In this document: positions 35,659 to 44,968 of the stretch, in pieces
Position numbering within the stretch: position 1 is the first letter of the stretch
Layout of the letters: every line of letters begins with the position of its first letter
Source of the DNA: Haloarchaeobius sp. HME9146
GTDB lineage: Archaea; Halobacteriota; Halobacteria; Halobacteriales; Natrialbaceae
DNA length: 64,000 bases
Direction of reading: 5' to 3'
NCBI RefSeq assembly: GCF_025399835.1
Contig: NZ_JAODVR010000002.1
Span: forward strand, 610,683-674,682
Notes under the pieces: generated by a model
Seen by the model: only the letters and a program-made list of their open reading frames with translations
The model's database searches: none
Told to the model about the DNA's origin: nothing
Program-made: the position numbers and the translations under genes

Positions 35659-35919
35659 CGGTTACTCCCCCTCCATTACGTTACTCGTTGTCTAGGAATA
35701 TAGCTGTATGCCCTGATTGGCCGTCAGGTTTAAGTACTCAACCGGGATTCTCATGTCAGACCGAATCAGCCGTTAGCAAGCGGCGGTCCCACGTAACAGC
35801 AGATTAGGGCCGTGGCCGGCCGGTAAGAATCGGTCGTTTGGCCCCGTCTCGGGGCGACTCCGGGCGCTGTCGTCCCTAGTGTCACAATCATTATTCGACA
35901 CGGGGCAGTCTGTTCTGTC

Positions 35920-36315
35920 ATGCACGTACTGGCACCGATAGATGGCTCGGACTGTAGTTTCAGGGCGCTGGAGTTCGCAGTCGAGTTCACCGACCGGTAC
36001 GACGGGACTCTCGACGTGGTCCACATCACGGACTACGAGGACGAATCCATCGAGCAGTTGCTCGAACGGGCCCGGACGGTCTGTCGAGCAGGTGGGTCCG
36101 ACTCGACGCCAGAGCTGGCGTTCGACGTCGGAATCTACCGGATGCGGTACGCGAACAAGATCGGGAAGGACATCCTGGAACTCGTCGCGGACCGGGACAT
36201 CGACCACGTCGTGATGGGCCATCACGGCGGAAACACGGTCGACCGGCTCGTCATCGGGAGCGCCACCGAGACGGTCATCCGGGCGAACAGGGTTGCCGTC
36301 TCGGTCATCCCCTGA
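35920..36315 (+). CDS. UspA-family universal stress protein
   Basis: 131 residues. MHVLAPIDGSDCSFRALEFA is the standard start, and the ATP-binding MGHHGGNTVDRLVIGSATE occurs near 103-120. A TATA-like CATTATTCG lies about 27 nt before the ATG, giving a leaderless transcript; it sits inside a GTGTC/GACAC inverted repeat (about 35880-35902). Confidence 0.87.
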   Translation: MHVLAPIDGSDCSFRALEFAVEFTDRYDGTLDVVHITDYEDESIEQLLERARTVCRAGGSDSTPELAFDVGIYRMRYANKIGKDILELVADRDIDHVVMGHHGGNTVDRLVIGSATETVIRANRVAVSVIP

Positions 36316-36411
36316 CCAGTCTGGCCCGTCTCGGTGGGTCGAGAGGGTACCGGGTCCGACTCCACTGCCCGCGGCGGTAGCGGTTTCTCGACGGGGTGCC
36401 TGTCCTCCCGT

Positions 36412-37053
36412 ATGAACGTCGGATTGGTCGGGACCGGGAACATCGGGGAAACGCTCGCGAGACACCTTGTAGCGGCCGGCCACGACGTGATTCTCTCGAA
36501 CTCCAGGGAGCCGGCGTCGCTCGCTGACCTCGTGGAGGAGCTGGGCGAGCACGCCTGTGCGGCGACGCCGGCCGAGGCCGTCGACCACGCGGAACTCGTG
36601 GTACTCGCACTGCCCTGGCGCGCTCGTGACGAGCTTCCGGACGCTGCCCTGTTCGCCGAGAAGGTGGTAATCGACGCGACGAACCCCTACTCCGCCGAGT
36701 TCGAGGTCATCGACCTCAGCGAAGAGACCGCCAGCGAGGCCATCGCCGACCAGCTCCCTGACGCCAGGCTCGTCAAGGCGTTCAACACGATGCACTGGGA
36801 GACGCTTCGCGACGAATCTCGGCCCGAGGCACCCGCAGAGGACCGGCTGGTCGTGTTCATGGCCGGTGACGACCGCCACGCCAAGGACATCGTCGCCGAC
36901 CTGGTGCGCGAGATCGGGTTCGTCGCGATGGACACCGGCGGGCTGGTCGAGGGTGGCCGCCTGCAGGAACCGGGCTCGACCATCTACAACCGGCCGATGT
37001 CGCCGCCGGAGGCCCGGGAAGTACTCGCTGAACGCAGGGGATCGACCGACTGA
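36412..37053 (+). CDS. NADPH-dependent F420 reductase-like protein
   Basis: 213 residues from the ATG at 36412. The Rossmann start VGLVGTGNIGETLARHLVAAGHDVILSNSREP matches the F420H2:NADP oxidoreductase/NPDR family, with VVIDATNPY and VKAFNTMHW later. The family moves hydride between NADPH and F420, though many homologues have other substrates. It is followed 43 bp later by an SRPBCC gene on the same strand. Confidence 0.82.
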   Translation: MNVGLVGTGNIGETLARHLVAAGHDVILSNSREPASLADLVEELGEHACAATPAEAVDHAELVVLALPWRARDELPDAALFAEKVVIDATNPYSAEFEVIDLSEETASEAIADQLPDARLVKAFNTMHWETLRDESRPEAPAEDRLVVFMAGDDRHAKDIVADLVREIGFVAMDTGGLVEGGRLQEPGSTIYNRPMSPPEAREVLAERRGSTD

Positions 37054-37096
37054 CCGCGAGGCGAGGATTCAACTCGATACGGGCCTATCTCCCCGT

Positions 37097-37633
37097 GTGG
37101 ACGCCATCGAGATATCGACCGTGGTGTACGTCCCGAAGGAGGAGGCGTTCGAGTTCCTCTTCGACTTCACCAACCACGAGCAGTACTCGCGCTACGTCTC
37201 GGACGTGACGAAACACGGTGAGGGCGTGGGCTGCCAGTTCGACATCACCCTGCAGTGGTGGAAGCTGGAGTACACGCTCTCGCCGCGGGTGACCGGCATC
37301 GACCGGCCCGAGCGCATCGACTGGGACGTCCCGCGGGACGTACGGGCCGAGGGGTTCTGGGCGCTGGAGGACGTCCCGCCGGAATCCGAGCAGGCACAGG
37401 CAGACGGCGGCCCGGCGACACGTGTCCGCCTCCGCATCGAGTTCGACCGCGCCGCGTCGCGCCTCGCCGGGCTCCGGTTACCGCCGTTCGTCTCGCTCGA
37501 CTGGGTCATCGACCGCATCAAACCCATCGCGATTCGAGAAGCTGAGACCGTCTTCGAACGGGCGATTGCGGACCTCGAAGGCCAGCGCCGCGACGTACAT
37601 ATCGAATTACACACCAGACCGACCACGGTCTGA
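37097..37633 (+). CDS. SRPBCC (START/polyketide-cyclase-like) protein
   Basis: 178 residues from a GTG at 37097 (VDAIEISTVVYVPKEEAFEF). The helix-grip fold is suggested by the early strand plus helix, alternating strands in the middle, and a long C-terminal helix (RIKPIAIREAETVFERAIAD). The family binds lipids or polyketides in a deep pocket. It may be co-transcribed with the F420-reductase-like gene. Confidence 0.75.
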   Translation: MDAIEISTVVYVPKEEAFEFLFDFTNHEQYSRYVSDVTKHGEGVGCQFDITLQWWKLEYTLSPRVTGIDRPERIDWDVPRDVRAEGFWALEDVPPESEQAQADGGPATRVRLRIEFDRAASRLAGLRLPPFVSLDWVIDRIKPIAIREAETVFERAIADLEGQRRDVHIELHTRPTTV

Positions 37634-37727
37634 CTACGGTCCAGCACGGGGTCTCCTCACGCGTTCTCTCTCATCCTCGGCGCCGTCGGGGAGATGACGC
37701 CACGGACTGTTGAATCGATGGCTAGGG

Positions 37728-37743
37728 TTTAGGTTGGCCAAAA
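37728..37743 (+). promoter_or_regulatory. imperfect upstream iron-repressor-like site
   Basis: TTTAGGTTGGCCAAAA is a diverged copy of the TTTAGG/CCTAAA palindrome, about 36 bp upstream of the perfect one. The matching position before the second transcript (43647-43666) holds a perfect copy, so this looks like a partly decayed operator. Confidence 0.45.
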
Positions 37744-37763
37744 AATCGTAAGCGGTTTATTCC

Positions 37764-37779
37764 TTTAGGCGAGCCTAAA
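37764..37779 (+). promoter_or_regulatory. iron-dependent repressor operator over the SBP1 promoter
   Basis: TTTAGGCGAGCCTAAA has 7-bp arms and a 2-bp centre, and lies between the TATA-like GTTTATT (37755-37761) and the ATG at 37784. Binding there would block initiation. It matches the palindromes recognised by DtxR/SirR-type iron repressors in haloarchaea. An identical site is at 43685-43700. Confidence 0.72.
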
Positions 37780-37783
37780 TCCT

Positions 37784-38989
37784 ATGAACGACGATACGAC
37801 GAACCAGAAGGAACCGACACGGCGCAAGTATCTGCAGTACGGAAGCGCGCTCCTCGGCAGCGCCCTTCTGGCTGGCTGCGCCGGCAGCTCGGGCGAGTCC
37901 ACCGCAGAGCCGACCGAGACAGCGACCGACGCCTCGACCAACACGGCCACCGCGGCCGGGACCGACGAGGCCACCGAGCAGAGCGAGTCGGAGTCGGGCT
38001 CGTACTCGGTCGCCATCGAGCCGGTCGGCGAGGTCTCGTTCGACAGCGTCCCCGAGACCTGGGTCGCGAACAACGGGAGCTGGGCCGACATGGGTATCGC
38101 ACTCGGCCTCGAGCCGCCGAAGGCCGTCTGGCTGACCGGTCGCTACCACACGCAGTACTACGACGAGATTCCGGGACTCTCCGTGGACAAGAGCGACATG
38201 GTGTCGCTGTACCAGGACGGCGTCAGCAAGGAGCTGTTCTACGAACTCGACGCCGACGTCCACGTCATGGACCCGAACTTCCTGCAGAACCGCTTCCGTG
38301 GCTGGGAGCAGGCCGACGTCGAGGAGGTCTCGGCGAACATCGGGCCCATCTTCGGGAACTGCATCTACGCCCAGCACTACCCGTGGCACGAGGACTACCG
38401 CTACTACACCCTCTACGAGGGCTTCGAGAAGCTCGCACAGGTCTTCCAGCGCACCGACCGGTACGAGGCGTTCGAGCGCCTGCACGACGACTTCCAGGCG
38501 ACCCTCGCCCCGCACGTTCCCACGAAGGCCGAGGCACCCGAGGCCGCGGTCCTCTGGGGTGTAGGTGACGCACCGGAGAAGTTCTATCCCTACATCATCG
38601 GCGGCGGCACCGGGTTCAAGCACCTCCGCGACCTCAACGTGCAGGACGCGCTCGCGGACACCGACGTGAAGGACTTCCACGGGAGCCGCGCCGCCATCGA
38701 CGTCGAGACGCTGCTGGAAGTCGACCCCGAGGTGCTCATGCTGCGCGGGTACGAGGCCAAGAGCGAGTCCGAGTTCCAGAGCACCGTCGTCGCCTCGCTG
38801 GAGGAGCACAGCACGGCCAGCGCCCTCACCGCCGTCCAGAACGGCGACGTGTACCGCGCGGGCGGACTCTACCAGGGCCCAATCACCAACATGGTGCTGA
38901 CCGAGCGCACCGCCGGTCAGCTCTACGACGTGGACGAGCAGCTGTTCGACCGCCAGCGCGTCGCAGACATCGTCAACGGGGACTTCTAA
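37784..38989 (+). CDS. iron/siderophore ABC transporter substrate-binding lipoprotein (copy 1)
   Basis: 401 residues. TRRKYLQYG and a lipobox at LLAGC (Cys near 31) mark a Tat lipoprotein; a Ser/Thr/Glu linker follows (35-70). The rest is a class III periplasmic-binding-protein fold with helical hinge (FEKLAQVFQRTDRYEAF near 210-225), as for Fe-siderophore or cobalamin binding. It ends DEQLFDRQRVADIVNGDF, shared with three paralogues downstream. First gene of a transcript starting at an iron-type operator, 2 bp before the next gene. Confidence 0.88.
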   Translation: MNDDTTNQKEPTRRKYLQYGSALLGSALLAGCAGSSGESTAEPTETATDASTNTATAAGTDEATEQSESESGSYSVAIEPVGEVSFDSVPETWVANNGSWADMGIALGLEPPKAVWLTGRYHTQYYDEIPGLSVDKSDMVSLYQDGVSKELFYELDADVHVMDPNFLQNRFRGWEQADVEEVSANIGPIFGNCIYAQHYPWHEDYRYYTLYEGFEKLAQVFQRTDRYEAFERLHDDFQATLAPHVPTKAEAPEAAVLWGVGDAPEKFYPYIIGGGTGFKHLRDLNVQDALADTDVKDFHGSRAAIDVETLLEVDPEVLMLRGYEAKSESEFQSTVVASLEEHSTASALTAVQNGDVYRAGGLYQGPITNMVLTERTAGQLYDVDEQLFDRQRVADIVNGDF

Positions 38990-38991
38990 TC

Positions 38992-40224
38992 ATGAACGAC
39001 GACAGCAGATTCGACGAACCAACGCGCAGAGACTACCTCACGTACGGCGCCGCCGCCGCAGTCGGGAGCCTATTCGCCGGGTGTGCCGGTCAGAGCGACT
39101 CCGAGACGACACAGACCGGCACGCCGACGGAATCCGGAACACCGTCGACGACAGAGGCAGACACCGCCGAACCGGACACCTCGTCGTACGAGGTGTGTAT
39201 GGAGCCGAACGGCTGTCACACCCTCGACGCCGTCCCCGAGAAGTTCATGGTGTACCACCAGGGCCCGGTGGATATGGTGATCGCGTTGGGACAGCTAGAT
39301 GGACTCGTCGCGTCGGCGTTCCCCTCGACGTTCCCGACGGCGTACTTCGACCAGCTCCCGGGTGTCTCGGTGGACATGGAAGACGTCACGGCGCTGAGCG
39401 AGGATGGCACCCCGGACAAGGAGGTGTTCTACGAACTCGACGTCGACATGCACCTCATCGGTCACCACCCCGCGATGGAGTACTTCGAGCTGGAGGAGAC
39501 CGACATCGCCGAACTGGAAGAGAACGTCGCCCCGTTCCACGGAAGTTGGATGCGGCGACCAGACTACACCGACGGCCACCCGTACTACGGGCTGTACGAG
39601 GGGCTCGACAAGTACGCGGCGGTGTTCCAGAGCCAGGCCCGGGGGGAGGCGTTCCGGTCACTTCACGACGAGTTGGTCGCGGACCTCACGTCCCAGTTCC
39701 CCCCTGTCGAGGACCGGCCCACGGTGGCGTACCTGAACACCAACTACTGGGGTGACGGAAAGACCGTCTACGTTCGGGACCCGACCGTTCCTGGCTACCA
39801 GACGAAGCCACTTCGTGACCTGGAGATCCCAGAGCACGACCCGTTCGCCGGACAGTACCCCGCAGAGAGCAACTTCATCCAGGGCGACTACGAGCTCCTG
39901 CTCGAGGTCGACCCAGAGGTCATCGTCTATCACGCGGGAATGAACGTGCTACGTGACCCCGAGAAGAGCTTCGAGAACGATATCCTCGGTCCGTTGCGTG
40001 ACGACCCGGTCGCCAGCGAGGTGACCGCTATCTCGGATGAACGGGTGTACCCGTACCACGAGTTCGAGCAGGGGCCGGTGATGAATCTGTTCAACACCGA
40101 ACTCCTCGCGAAGGCACTGTACCCAGAGACGTTCGGCGAACCCACCGGGATGGAGGCACCAGCGGAGGAGAATCAACTGTTCGACCGCCAGCGCGTCGCA
40201 GACATCATCAACGGGGACTTCTGA
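38992..40224 (+). CDS. substrate-binding lipoprotein (copy 2)
   Basis: 410 residues, same layout as copy 1: TRRDYLTYG, lipobox LFAGC (Cys near 29), acidic linker, class III binding domain, and C-terminal ENQLFDRQRVADIINGDF. A short extra Pro/Glu loop occurs before the end (GEPTGMEAPAEE). Diverged from copy 1 in the mature domain, so the ligands may differ. It is separated from copy 1 by 2 bp and from the flavoprotein gene by 1 bp. Confidence 0.87.
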   Translation: MNDDSRFDEPTRRDYLTYGAAAAVGSLFAGCAGQSDSETTQTGTPTESGTPSTTEADTAEPDTSSYEVCMEPNGCHTLDAVPEKFMVYHQGPVDMVIALGQLDGLVASAFPSTFPTAYFDQLPGVSVDMEDVTALSEDGTPDKEVFYELDVDMHLIGHHPAMEYFELEETDIAELEENVAPFHGSWMRRPDYTDGHPYYGLYEGLDKYAAVFQSQARGEAFRSLHDELVADLTSQFPPVEDRPTVAYLNTNYWGDGKTVYVRDPTVPGYQTKPLRDLEIPEHDPFAGQYPAESNFIQGDYELLLEVDPEVIVYHAGMNVLRDPEKSFENDILGPLRDDPVASEVTAISDERVYPYHEFEQGPVMNLFNTELLAKALYPETFGEPTGMEAPAEENQLFDRQRVADIINGDF

Positions 40225-40225
40225 A

Positions 40226-41152
40226 ATGACCACCGAGCAAACGCACGACTTCGACGTGGTAATCGTCGGCGGCGGGCCGGCGGGCACCGCAGCGGGGATC
40301 TTCACCGCCCGGTACGGCCTCGACACTGCCGTCTTCGACCGGGGGCGCTCGTCGATACAGCGGTGTGCCCACCTGGAGAACTACCCCGGGTTCCCGGCCG
40401 GCATGGACATCGAGACGCTGTACGGCCTGCTGCACGACCACATCGAGGAGGCGGGCTGCGACCTCGTCCCCGACATGGTCGAGTCGGTCACGCGGACCGA
40501 GGACGAGGCGGGCTTCCTCGTCGACCTGCAGGAGGGCGACGCGGTCACCGCGACCAGGGTCATCGCCGCGACCCGGTACGACGGCGAGTACATGCGCCCA
40601 CTCGTCGGCGACGAGGCGTTCTTCACCCACGAACACGACGGCGAGGAACACGAGCACTTCGACCGGGACTACCCCGAGATGGACGGGACGACACCGGTCG
40701 ACGGCCTGTACGTCGCCTCGCCGGCCGAGGAGACCGACCGCCAGGCCATCATCGCGGCCGGGCGCGGTGCCCGGGTCGCCCTGACCGTCGTCGACGAGGT
40801 TCGCGCCGAGCAGGGCCTGTTCGACCCGGTCGTGGACCACTACGACTGGCTGCGCCAGGAGTCGAACCTCGAAGGCGAGTGGGCCGACCGCGAGCGCTGG
40901 GTCCGGTGGGCCGAGGAGAACCGGCCGGACGACCACGCTCTCGCCGACGACGAGTGGGAGGAACTGCTCGACCGCGAGATCGACCGCCGGTTCGAGACGT
41001 ACATCACCGACGAGGCGGTCGAGCGCCGGGCCGAGGCTGCCCACGACCGCCTCCTCGAGCACCTCGACGACGACCGCATCCTCGAGTACGCCCGCCGGAT
41101 AGAGGCCGAGCGCGAGCCACCGGCCGAACAGTCCCCGGAGGCTGACGACTGA
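40226..41152 (+). CDS. thioredoxin-reductase-like flavoprotein lacking the NADPH domain
   Basis: 308 residues. The FAD domain begins DVVIVGGGPAGTAAG (GxGxxG at 15-20) and carries the TrxR phrase HLENYPGFPAGM (49-60). The later FAD loop GLYVASPAEETDRQAIIAAG (160-179) matches the TrxR C-terminal FAD half. Between them lie only about 40 residues instead of the usual NADPH domain of roughly 120. There a His-rich HEHDGEEHEH (135-144) occurs. There is no CxxC. Residues 200-308 form charged helices. In this operon a role in reducing or handling imported ferric complexes is a reasonable inference, but an electron donor is not shown. Confidence 0.75.
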   Translation: MTTEQTHDFDVVIVGGGPAGTAAGIFTARYGLDTAVFDRGRSSIQRCAHLENYPGFPAGMDIETLYGLLHDHIEEAGCDLVPDMVESVTRTEDEAGFLVDLQEGDAVTATRVIAATRYDGEYMRPLVGDEAFFTHEHDGEEHEHFDRDYPEMDGTTPVDGLYVASPAEETDRQAIIAAGRGARVALTVVDEVRAEQGLFDPVVDHYDWLRQESNLEGEWADRERWVRWAEENRPDDHALADDEWEELLDREIDRRFETYITDEAVERRAEAAHDRLLEHLDDDRILEYARRIEAEREPPAEQSPEADD

Positions 41153-41154
41153 GC

Positions 41155-42270
41155 ATGGCGGGGGAACCGACGTCCGGGTCGCACGCTGGCTCCACCAGCG
41201 AGGGCGTGCTCGGGTGGGTCGACGGTTCGCTGGTCACGCTCTGTCTCGCGAGCCTCGTCGTCGTCGTCTTCGGCGGGCTGGTGCAGGTGAGCTTCGGCGC
41301 GTTCTCCATGACGCTCGTCGAGGCGTGGCAAGCGGTGTTCAACCCCGACGTGGTGCTGAACCCGAAGGCGTGGGAGGCGTTCATCCTCGGCGGCGAGGTC
41401 CCCGAGATGAACAAGCAGAGCCTCATCGTCTGGAACATCCGCCTGCCGCGGGTGTTCGTGGCAGTCCTCGTCGGCATGAACCTGGCCGTCTCGGGGGCCA
41501 TCTTCCAGGCGGTCACCCGGAACGAGCTGGCGAGCCCGTTCATCCTCGGCGTCTCCTCGGGTGCCGGGCTGATGATACTGCTCACGCTCGTCGTCTTCTC
41601 CGGGCTCACGACGTTCCTGCCCCTCATCGCCGCGGTCGGCGGTGCCGTCGCGTTCCTCATCGTCTACGCCATCGCCTGGAAGAACGGGACCTCGCCGGTC
41701 CGGCTGGTGCTCGCTGGCGTCATCGTCGGGACCGTCTTCAACAGCCTCCAGACCGGCCTGTTCTTCTTCGCGGACGACATCGGTGTCGTCCAGTCCGCCA
41801 TCGCGTGGACCACCGGCTCGCTCACCGGTACCGACTGGGAGCAGGTCCGGATGGCGCTGCCGTGGACCGTCCTTGCGCTGTTCCTGGCGCTGGTCGGCTC
41901 TCGGCAGTTGAACGTCCTCCTGCTCGGTGAGAGCACCGCGAAGTCGCTCGGGATGAACGTCGAGAAGGTGCGGTTCGCGCTCTCCGGCGTCGCGGTCCTC
42001 GCGGCGGCCGCGAGCATCGCCGTCGCCGGCATCGTCGGGTTCGTCGGCCTCATCGTCCCGCACATGGTCCGCACCTTCGTCGGCAGCGACTACAAGAAAC
42101 TCATCGTCGGCTGCGTCTTCGCCGGCCCCGCACTGATGGTCGCCGCGGACGTGGGCGCGAGACTCGCGTTGAACCCCGTCCAGATCCCGGTCGGTATCGT
42201 GACCGGCCTCGTCGGCGGGCCGTACTTCCTCTACCTGATGCGCAAACAGGAGAACCTGGGTGACGTCTGA
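41155..42270 (+). CDS. FecCD-family ABC permease
   Basis: 371 residues with about ten hydrophobic segments. VWNIRLPRVFVAVLVGMNLA near 98-117 and ELASPFILGVSSGAGL near 125-140 are the conserved FecCD blocks; GFVGLIVPHMVRTFVGSDYK near 290-309 is the EAA-like contact with the ATPase. It is the only permease in the locus, so four binding proteins must share it or a homodimer. Its stop overlaps the ATG of the ATPase gene by one base. Confidence 0.92.
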   Translation: MAGEPTSGSHAGSTSEGVLGWVDGSLVTLCLASLVVVVFGGLVQVSFGAFSMTLVEAWQAVFNPDVVLNPKAWEAFILGGEVPEMNKQSLIVWNIRLPRVFVAVLVGMNLAVSGAIFQAVTRNELASPFILGVSSGAGLMILLTLVVFSGLTTFLPLIAAVGGAVAFLIVYAIAWKNGTSPVRLVLAGVIVGTVFNSLQTGLFFFADDIGVVQSAIAWTTGSLTGTDWEQVRMALPWTVLALFLALVGSRQLNVLLLGESTAKSLGMNVEKVRFALSGVAVLAAAASIAVAGIVGFVGLIVPHMVRTFVGSDYKKLIVGCVFAGPALMVAADVGARLALNPVQIPVGIVTGLVGGPYFLYLMRKQENLGDV

Positions 42271-43169
42271 TGGTCGAGAACCAGCCACCACGAGAACCAC
42301 GAGCGGACTCGGCACGTGAAACCGGTCGGTCCGACGCGGCACAGGGCCGCGACGCGAGAGCCCAGCAATCGTCGGAGCTGACGGGGAACGACCTCGTCAT
42401 CGGCTACCCGGCGACCGAGGACCCCGTCGTCGAGGTCGACACCGTCGTCCTCCCCGAGGGGGAGGTCACGGCGCTCGTCGGCCCGAACGGGAGCGGGAAG
42501 AGTACGCTCCTGAAATCGATGGCGAACCAGCTCGACCCCTGGCACGGCCGCGTGCTCCTCGACGGCGAGGAGATACAGTCGGTCGACGCGAAGACGCTCG
42601 CCCAGCGGCTGGGCCTGCTCTCGCAGGAGAACGAATCGCCCGGGAGCCTCACGGTCGAGAAACTGGTCTACCACGGGCGCTACCCACACCGGGGCTTCTT
42701 CGAGTCGGTCACCGAGGAGGACGAGGCCGCGGTCGAACGCGCCATCGACCTCGCGGGGGTCGACCACCTCCGGGAAAAGTCGATGAACAACCTCAGCGGC
42801 GGCCAGAAGCAACTCGCCTGGATCGCGATGGTGCTCGCACAGGACACAGACGTCCTGTTGCTCGACGAGCCGACGACGTACCTCGACCTGCACCACCAGC
42901 TCCGCGTGATGGAGGTCGTCCAGACGCTCAACCGCGAGCAGGGCGTGACCGTCGGCGTCGTCCTCCACGACATCGGGCAGGCGGCCCGGTTCGCGGACAA
43001 CCTCGTCGCGATGAAAGACGGCGAACTGTACGACTGGGGCCCGCCCAAGGAGGTCGTCACCGAGGAACTCCTCGCGGACGTCTTCGAGGTGGATGCGACC
43101 GTCGACAGCGAGAGCCCGACCGGGCCGCACATCTCGCCACACGCCGCACTCGACGGCGACTCGGAATGA
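42270..43169 (+). CDS. iron-siderophore ABC transporter ATP-binding protein
   Basis: 299 residues. An N-terminal variable stretch of about 40 residues precedes Walker A GPNGSGKSTLL, signature NLSGGQKQLAWIAMVLAQ, Walker B VLLLDEPTTYLDL and the switch His in VLHDIGQAARFADN. This is the FepC/BtuD class. It pairs with the overlapping FecCD permease gene, and its stop overlaps the next ATG by four bases. Confidence 0.92.
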   Translation: MVENQPPREPRADSARETGRSDAAQGRDARAQQSSELTGNDLVIGYPATEDPVVEVDTVVLPEGEVTALVGPNGSGKSTLLKSMANQLDPWHGRVLLDGEEIQSVDAKTLAQRLGLLSQENESPGSLTVEKLVYHGRYPHRGFFESVTEEDEAAVERAIDLAGVDHLREKSMNNLSGGQKQLAWIAMVLAQDTDVLLLDEPTTYLDLHHQLRVMEVVQTLNREQGVTVGVVLHDIGQAARFADNLVAMKDGELYDWGPPKEVVTEELLADVFEVDATVDSESPTGPHISPHAALDGDSE

Positions 43170-43600
43170 CGGACTCTGGCCTGCTACCCGGACCGGCGCG
43201 CACCGCCCGCCTCGCATCCTACCTGCTCGCGGCCGGGTTCCTGACGCTGGTCGGGGTCGCGGTCCTGCCTGCCGACGCGCTGCGACTCGGCGCGTTACCG
43301 GGGGGACCGTCTTCCGGACGCGATGGCTTCCTCGCCTCTGTTCCGGTGTTCGTGCTCGCCACGGGGGCACTCTGGGCGACGCTCGTCGCCCGGGCGGTCT
43401 GGTCTGACAGTTCGGCCGACACTGCTCTGGCCGTGTTCGCGACGCCGTGCCTGCTCGTCTCGGGCTGGGGACTCTACGAGTCCTACGCCGTCCAGTCGGG
43501 CGTCCGCTGGGGCGGACTGGTTTCGTTCCTCGTCGGGACGCTCCTCTCGGTCGTCGTCGTTGCCGACGCGGTGGTCGCTCGCGTCTCGTCGGACCTGTAG
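43166..43600 (+). CDS. small four-TM membrane protein in iron-uptake operon
   Basis: 144 residues. Four hydrophobic segments (about 16-36, 53-75, 84-102, 112-135) with no conserved motif I know. It overlaps the ATPase gene by 4 bp, so it is probably co-translated with the transporter. An accessory role in uptake is inferred from that overlap only. Confidence 0.75.
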   Translation: MTDSGLLPGPARTARLASYLLAAGFLTLVGVAVLPADALRLGALPGGPSSGRDGFLASVPVFVLATGALWATLVARAVWSDSSADTALAVFATPCLLVSGWGLYESYAVQSGVRWGGLVSFLVGTLLSVVVVADAVVARVSSDL

Positions 43601-43646
43601 ACCGTTCTCCAGCCGACTCTTGGTCCATCTATCCGACCCGCCATTG

Positions 43647-43666
43647 TTTTTAGGCCGACCTAAAAA
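43647..43666 (+). promoter_or_regulatory. iron-repressor operator, upstream site of the second transcript
   Basis: TTTTTAGGCCGACCTAAAAA is a perfect palindrome (8-bp arms, 4-bp centre), 18 bp before the downstream operator. Two sites in tandem would allow cooperative repression. Confidence 0.7.
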
Positions 43667-43684
43667 TCGAAGCGGTTATGAATC

Positions 43685-43700
43685 TTTAGGCGAGCCTAAA
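43685..43700 (+). promoter_or_regulatory. iron-dependent repressor operator over the SBP3 promoter
   Basis: TTTAGGCGAGCCTAAA, identical to 37764-37779, lies 4 bp before the ATG at 43704. The flanks also match the SBP1 promoter (AAAAATCG, AGCGGTT), so promoter and operators were duplicated with the gene. Confidence 0.72.
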
Positions 43701-43703
43701 ATT

Positions 43704-44966
43704 ATGTCCGAAGACGAAACCGGTCCGAACGACCCAACGAGAAGAGCGTATCTCAAGTACGGCACAGCCCTCGTCGGCGGCAGCCTCCTTGCTGGCTGTG
43801 CCGGGCAGAGCGATACCGGTGACTCCGAACCGACCAGCACACAGACCGCAACGGCGACGGACGAACCCGCGGCGACCGAGTCCGGGGCGACGGACGAGTC
43901 GGCCGAGGAGACAGAGACTCCAGAGTCGTGGACGGTCTCGATGAAGCCACGGACCGAGGTGACCTTCGAATCGGTTCCGGACTCGGTCGTCGTCTACCGG
44001 GCGGACTACGCGGACATGCTCATCGCGCTCGGCCAGGGTGACGCTCTCGTCGGCATGCAGGACACCCAGAGCCTCCCGATGGACATGCTCGCGGAACTGC
44101 CGGGCGTCTCCGTCGACCCCGCCCAGATTACGCCGCTCCGGCAGGAGGGCGAGTACGACAAGGAGATATTCTACGATATCGACCCGGACCTGCTCCTCAT
44201 CGACCCGAACAACGCGAAGAACTACTTCGAGTTCGACGAGGCGGACATCTCCGAACTGGAGAATACCGTCGCACCGTGGCTCGGGAGCTTCATCCGCCGT
44301 CCGCAGGAGTCTATCGGCCCGAACTACCCGCACTACACACTGTACGAGGCGTTCGAGCGGGTCGCCACCGCGTTCCGGGCAGAGGACCGGTTTGCCGCGT
44401 TCAAATCCGTCCACGACGAGATGCTCTCGACCATCTCCGAGCGAGTGCCGCCGGAATCCGAGCGGCCCTCCGTCGGACTCGCGTTCCTGATTCCCGGTGA
44501 CCAGTTCGTCGGCTCAGGCGTGTTCTACCTCACCGACCCGACGCAGCCGGGGATGGCGAAGAAGCAGTACCGCGACCTGGGCGTCGACAACGTCTGGGCC
44601 GAGGCCGGCGTGAGCATGGACGGGCAGGTCAACTACGAGGCGCTGCTCGAGGCGGACCCGGACGTGCTCATCTCGCACAACGCGTTCGGGTTCACCGACT
44701 CCGTCGAGGACTTCCAGACCCGCGTCGTCGATGTGATGCGCGAGGACGACCTCGGGAAGGAACTGACCGCGGTGAAGAACGGGCGCGTCTACCGCGGCGG
44801 GAAGAACGTCCAGGGACCGATTATCAACCTGTTCCAGACCGAGATCGCGGCCAAGCAGCTCTACCCCGAGACGTTTGGGGCGTGGAAGGGACTCGGTGAG
44901 ACGCCGGCCGACGAGCAGCTGTTCGACCGCCAGCGCGTTGCCGATATCATAAACGGAGACTTCTGA
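43704..44966 (+). CDS. substrate-binding lipoprotein (copy 3)
   Basis: 420 residues: TRRAYLKYG, lipobox LLAGC (Cys near 32), a long Thr/Glu linker (to about 72), class III binding domain, and DEQLFDRQRVADIINGDF at the end. It heads the second transcript, beginning at a promoter like that of copy 1. Only 2 bp separate it from copy 4. Confidence 0.88.
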   Translation: MSEDETGPNDPTRRAYLKYGTALVGGSLLAGCAGQSDTGDSEPTSTQTATATDEPAATESGATDESAEETETPESWTVSMKPRTEVTFESVPDSVVVYRADYADMLIALGQGDALVGMQDTQSLPMDMLAELPGVSVDPAQITPLRQEGEYDKEIFYDIDPDLLLIDPNNAKNYFEFDEADISELENTVAPWLGSFIRRPQESIGPNYPHYTLYEAFERVATAFRAEDRFAAFKSVHDEMLSTISERVPPESERPSVGLAFLIPGDQFVGSGVFYLTDPTQPGMAKKQYRDLGVDNVWAEAGVSMDGQVNYEALLEADPDVLISHNAFGFTDSVEDFQTRVVDVMREDDLGKELTAVKNGRVYRGGKNVQGPIINLFQTEIAAKQLYPETFGAWKGLGETPADEQLFDRQRVADIINGDF

Positions 44967-44968
44967 CG

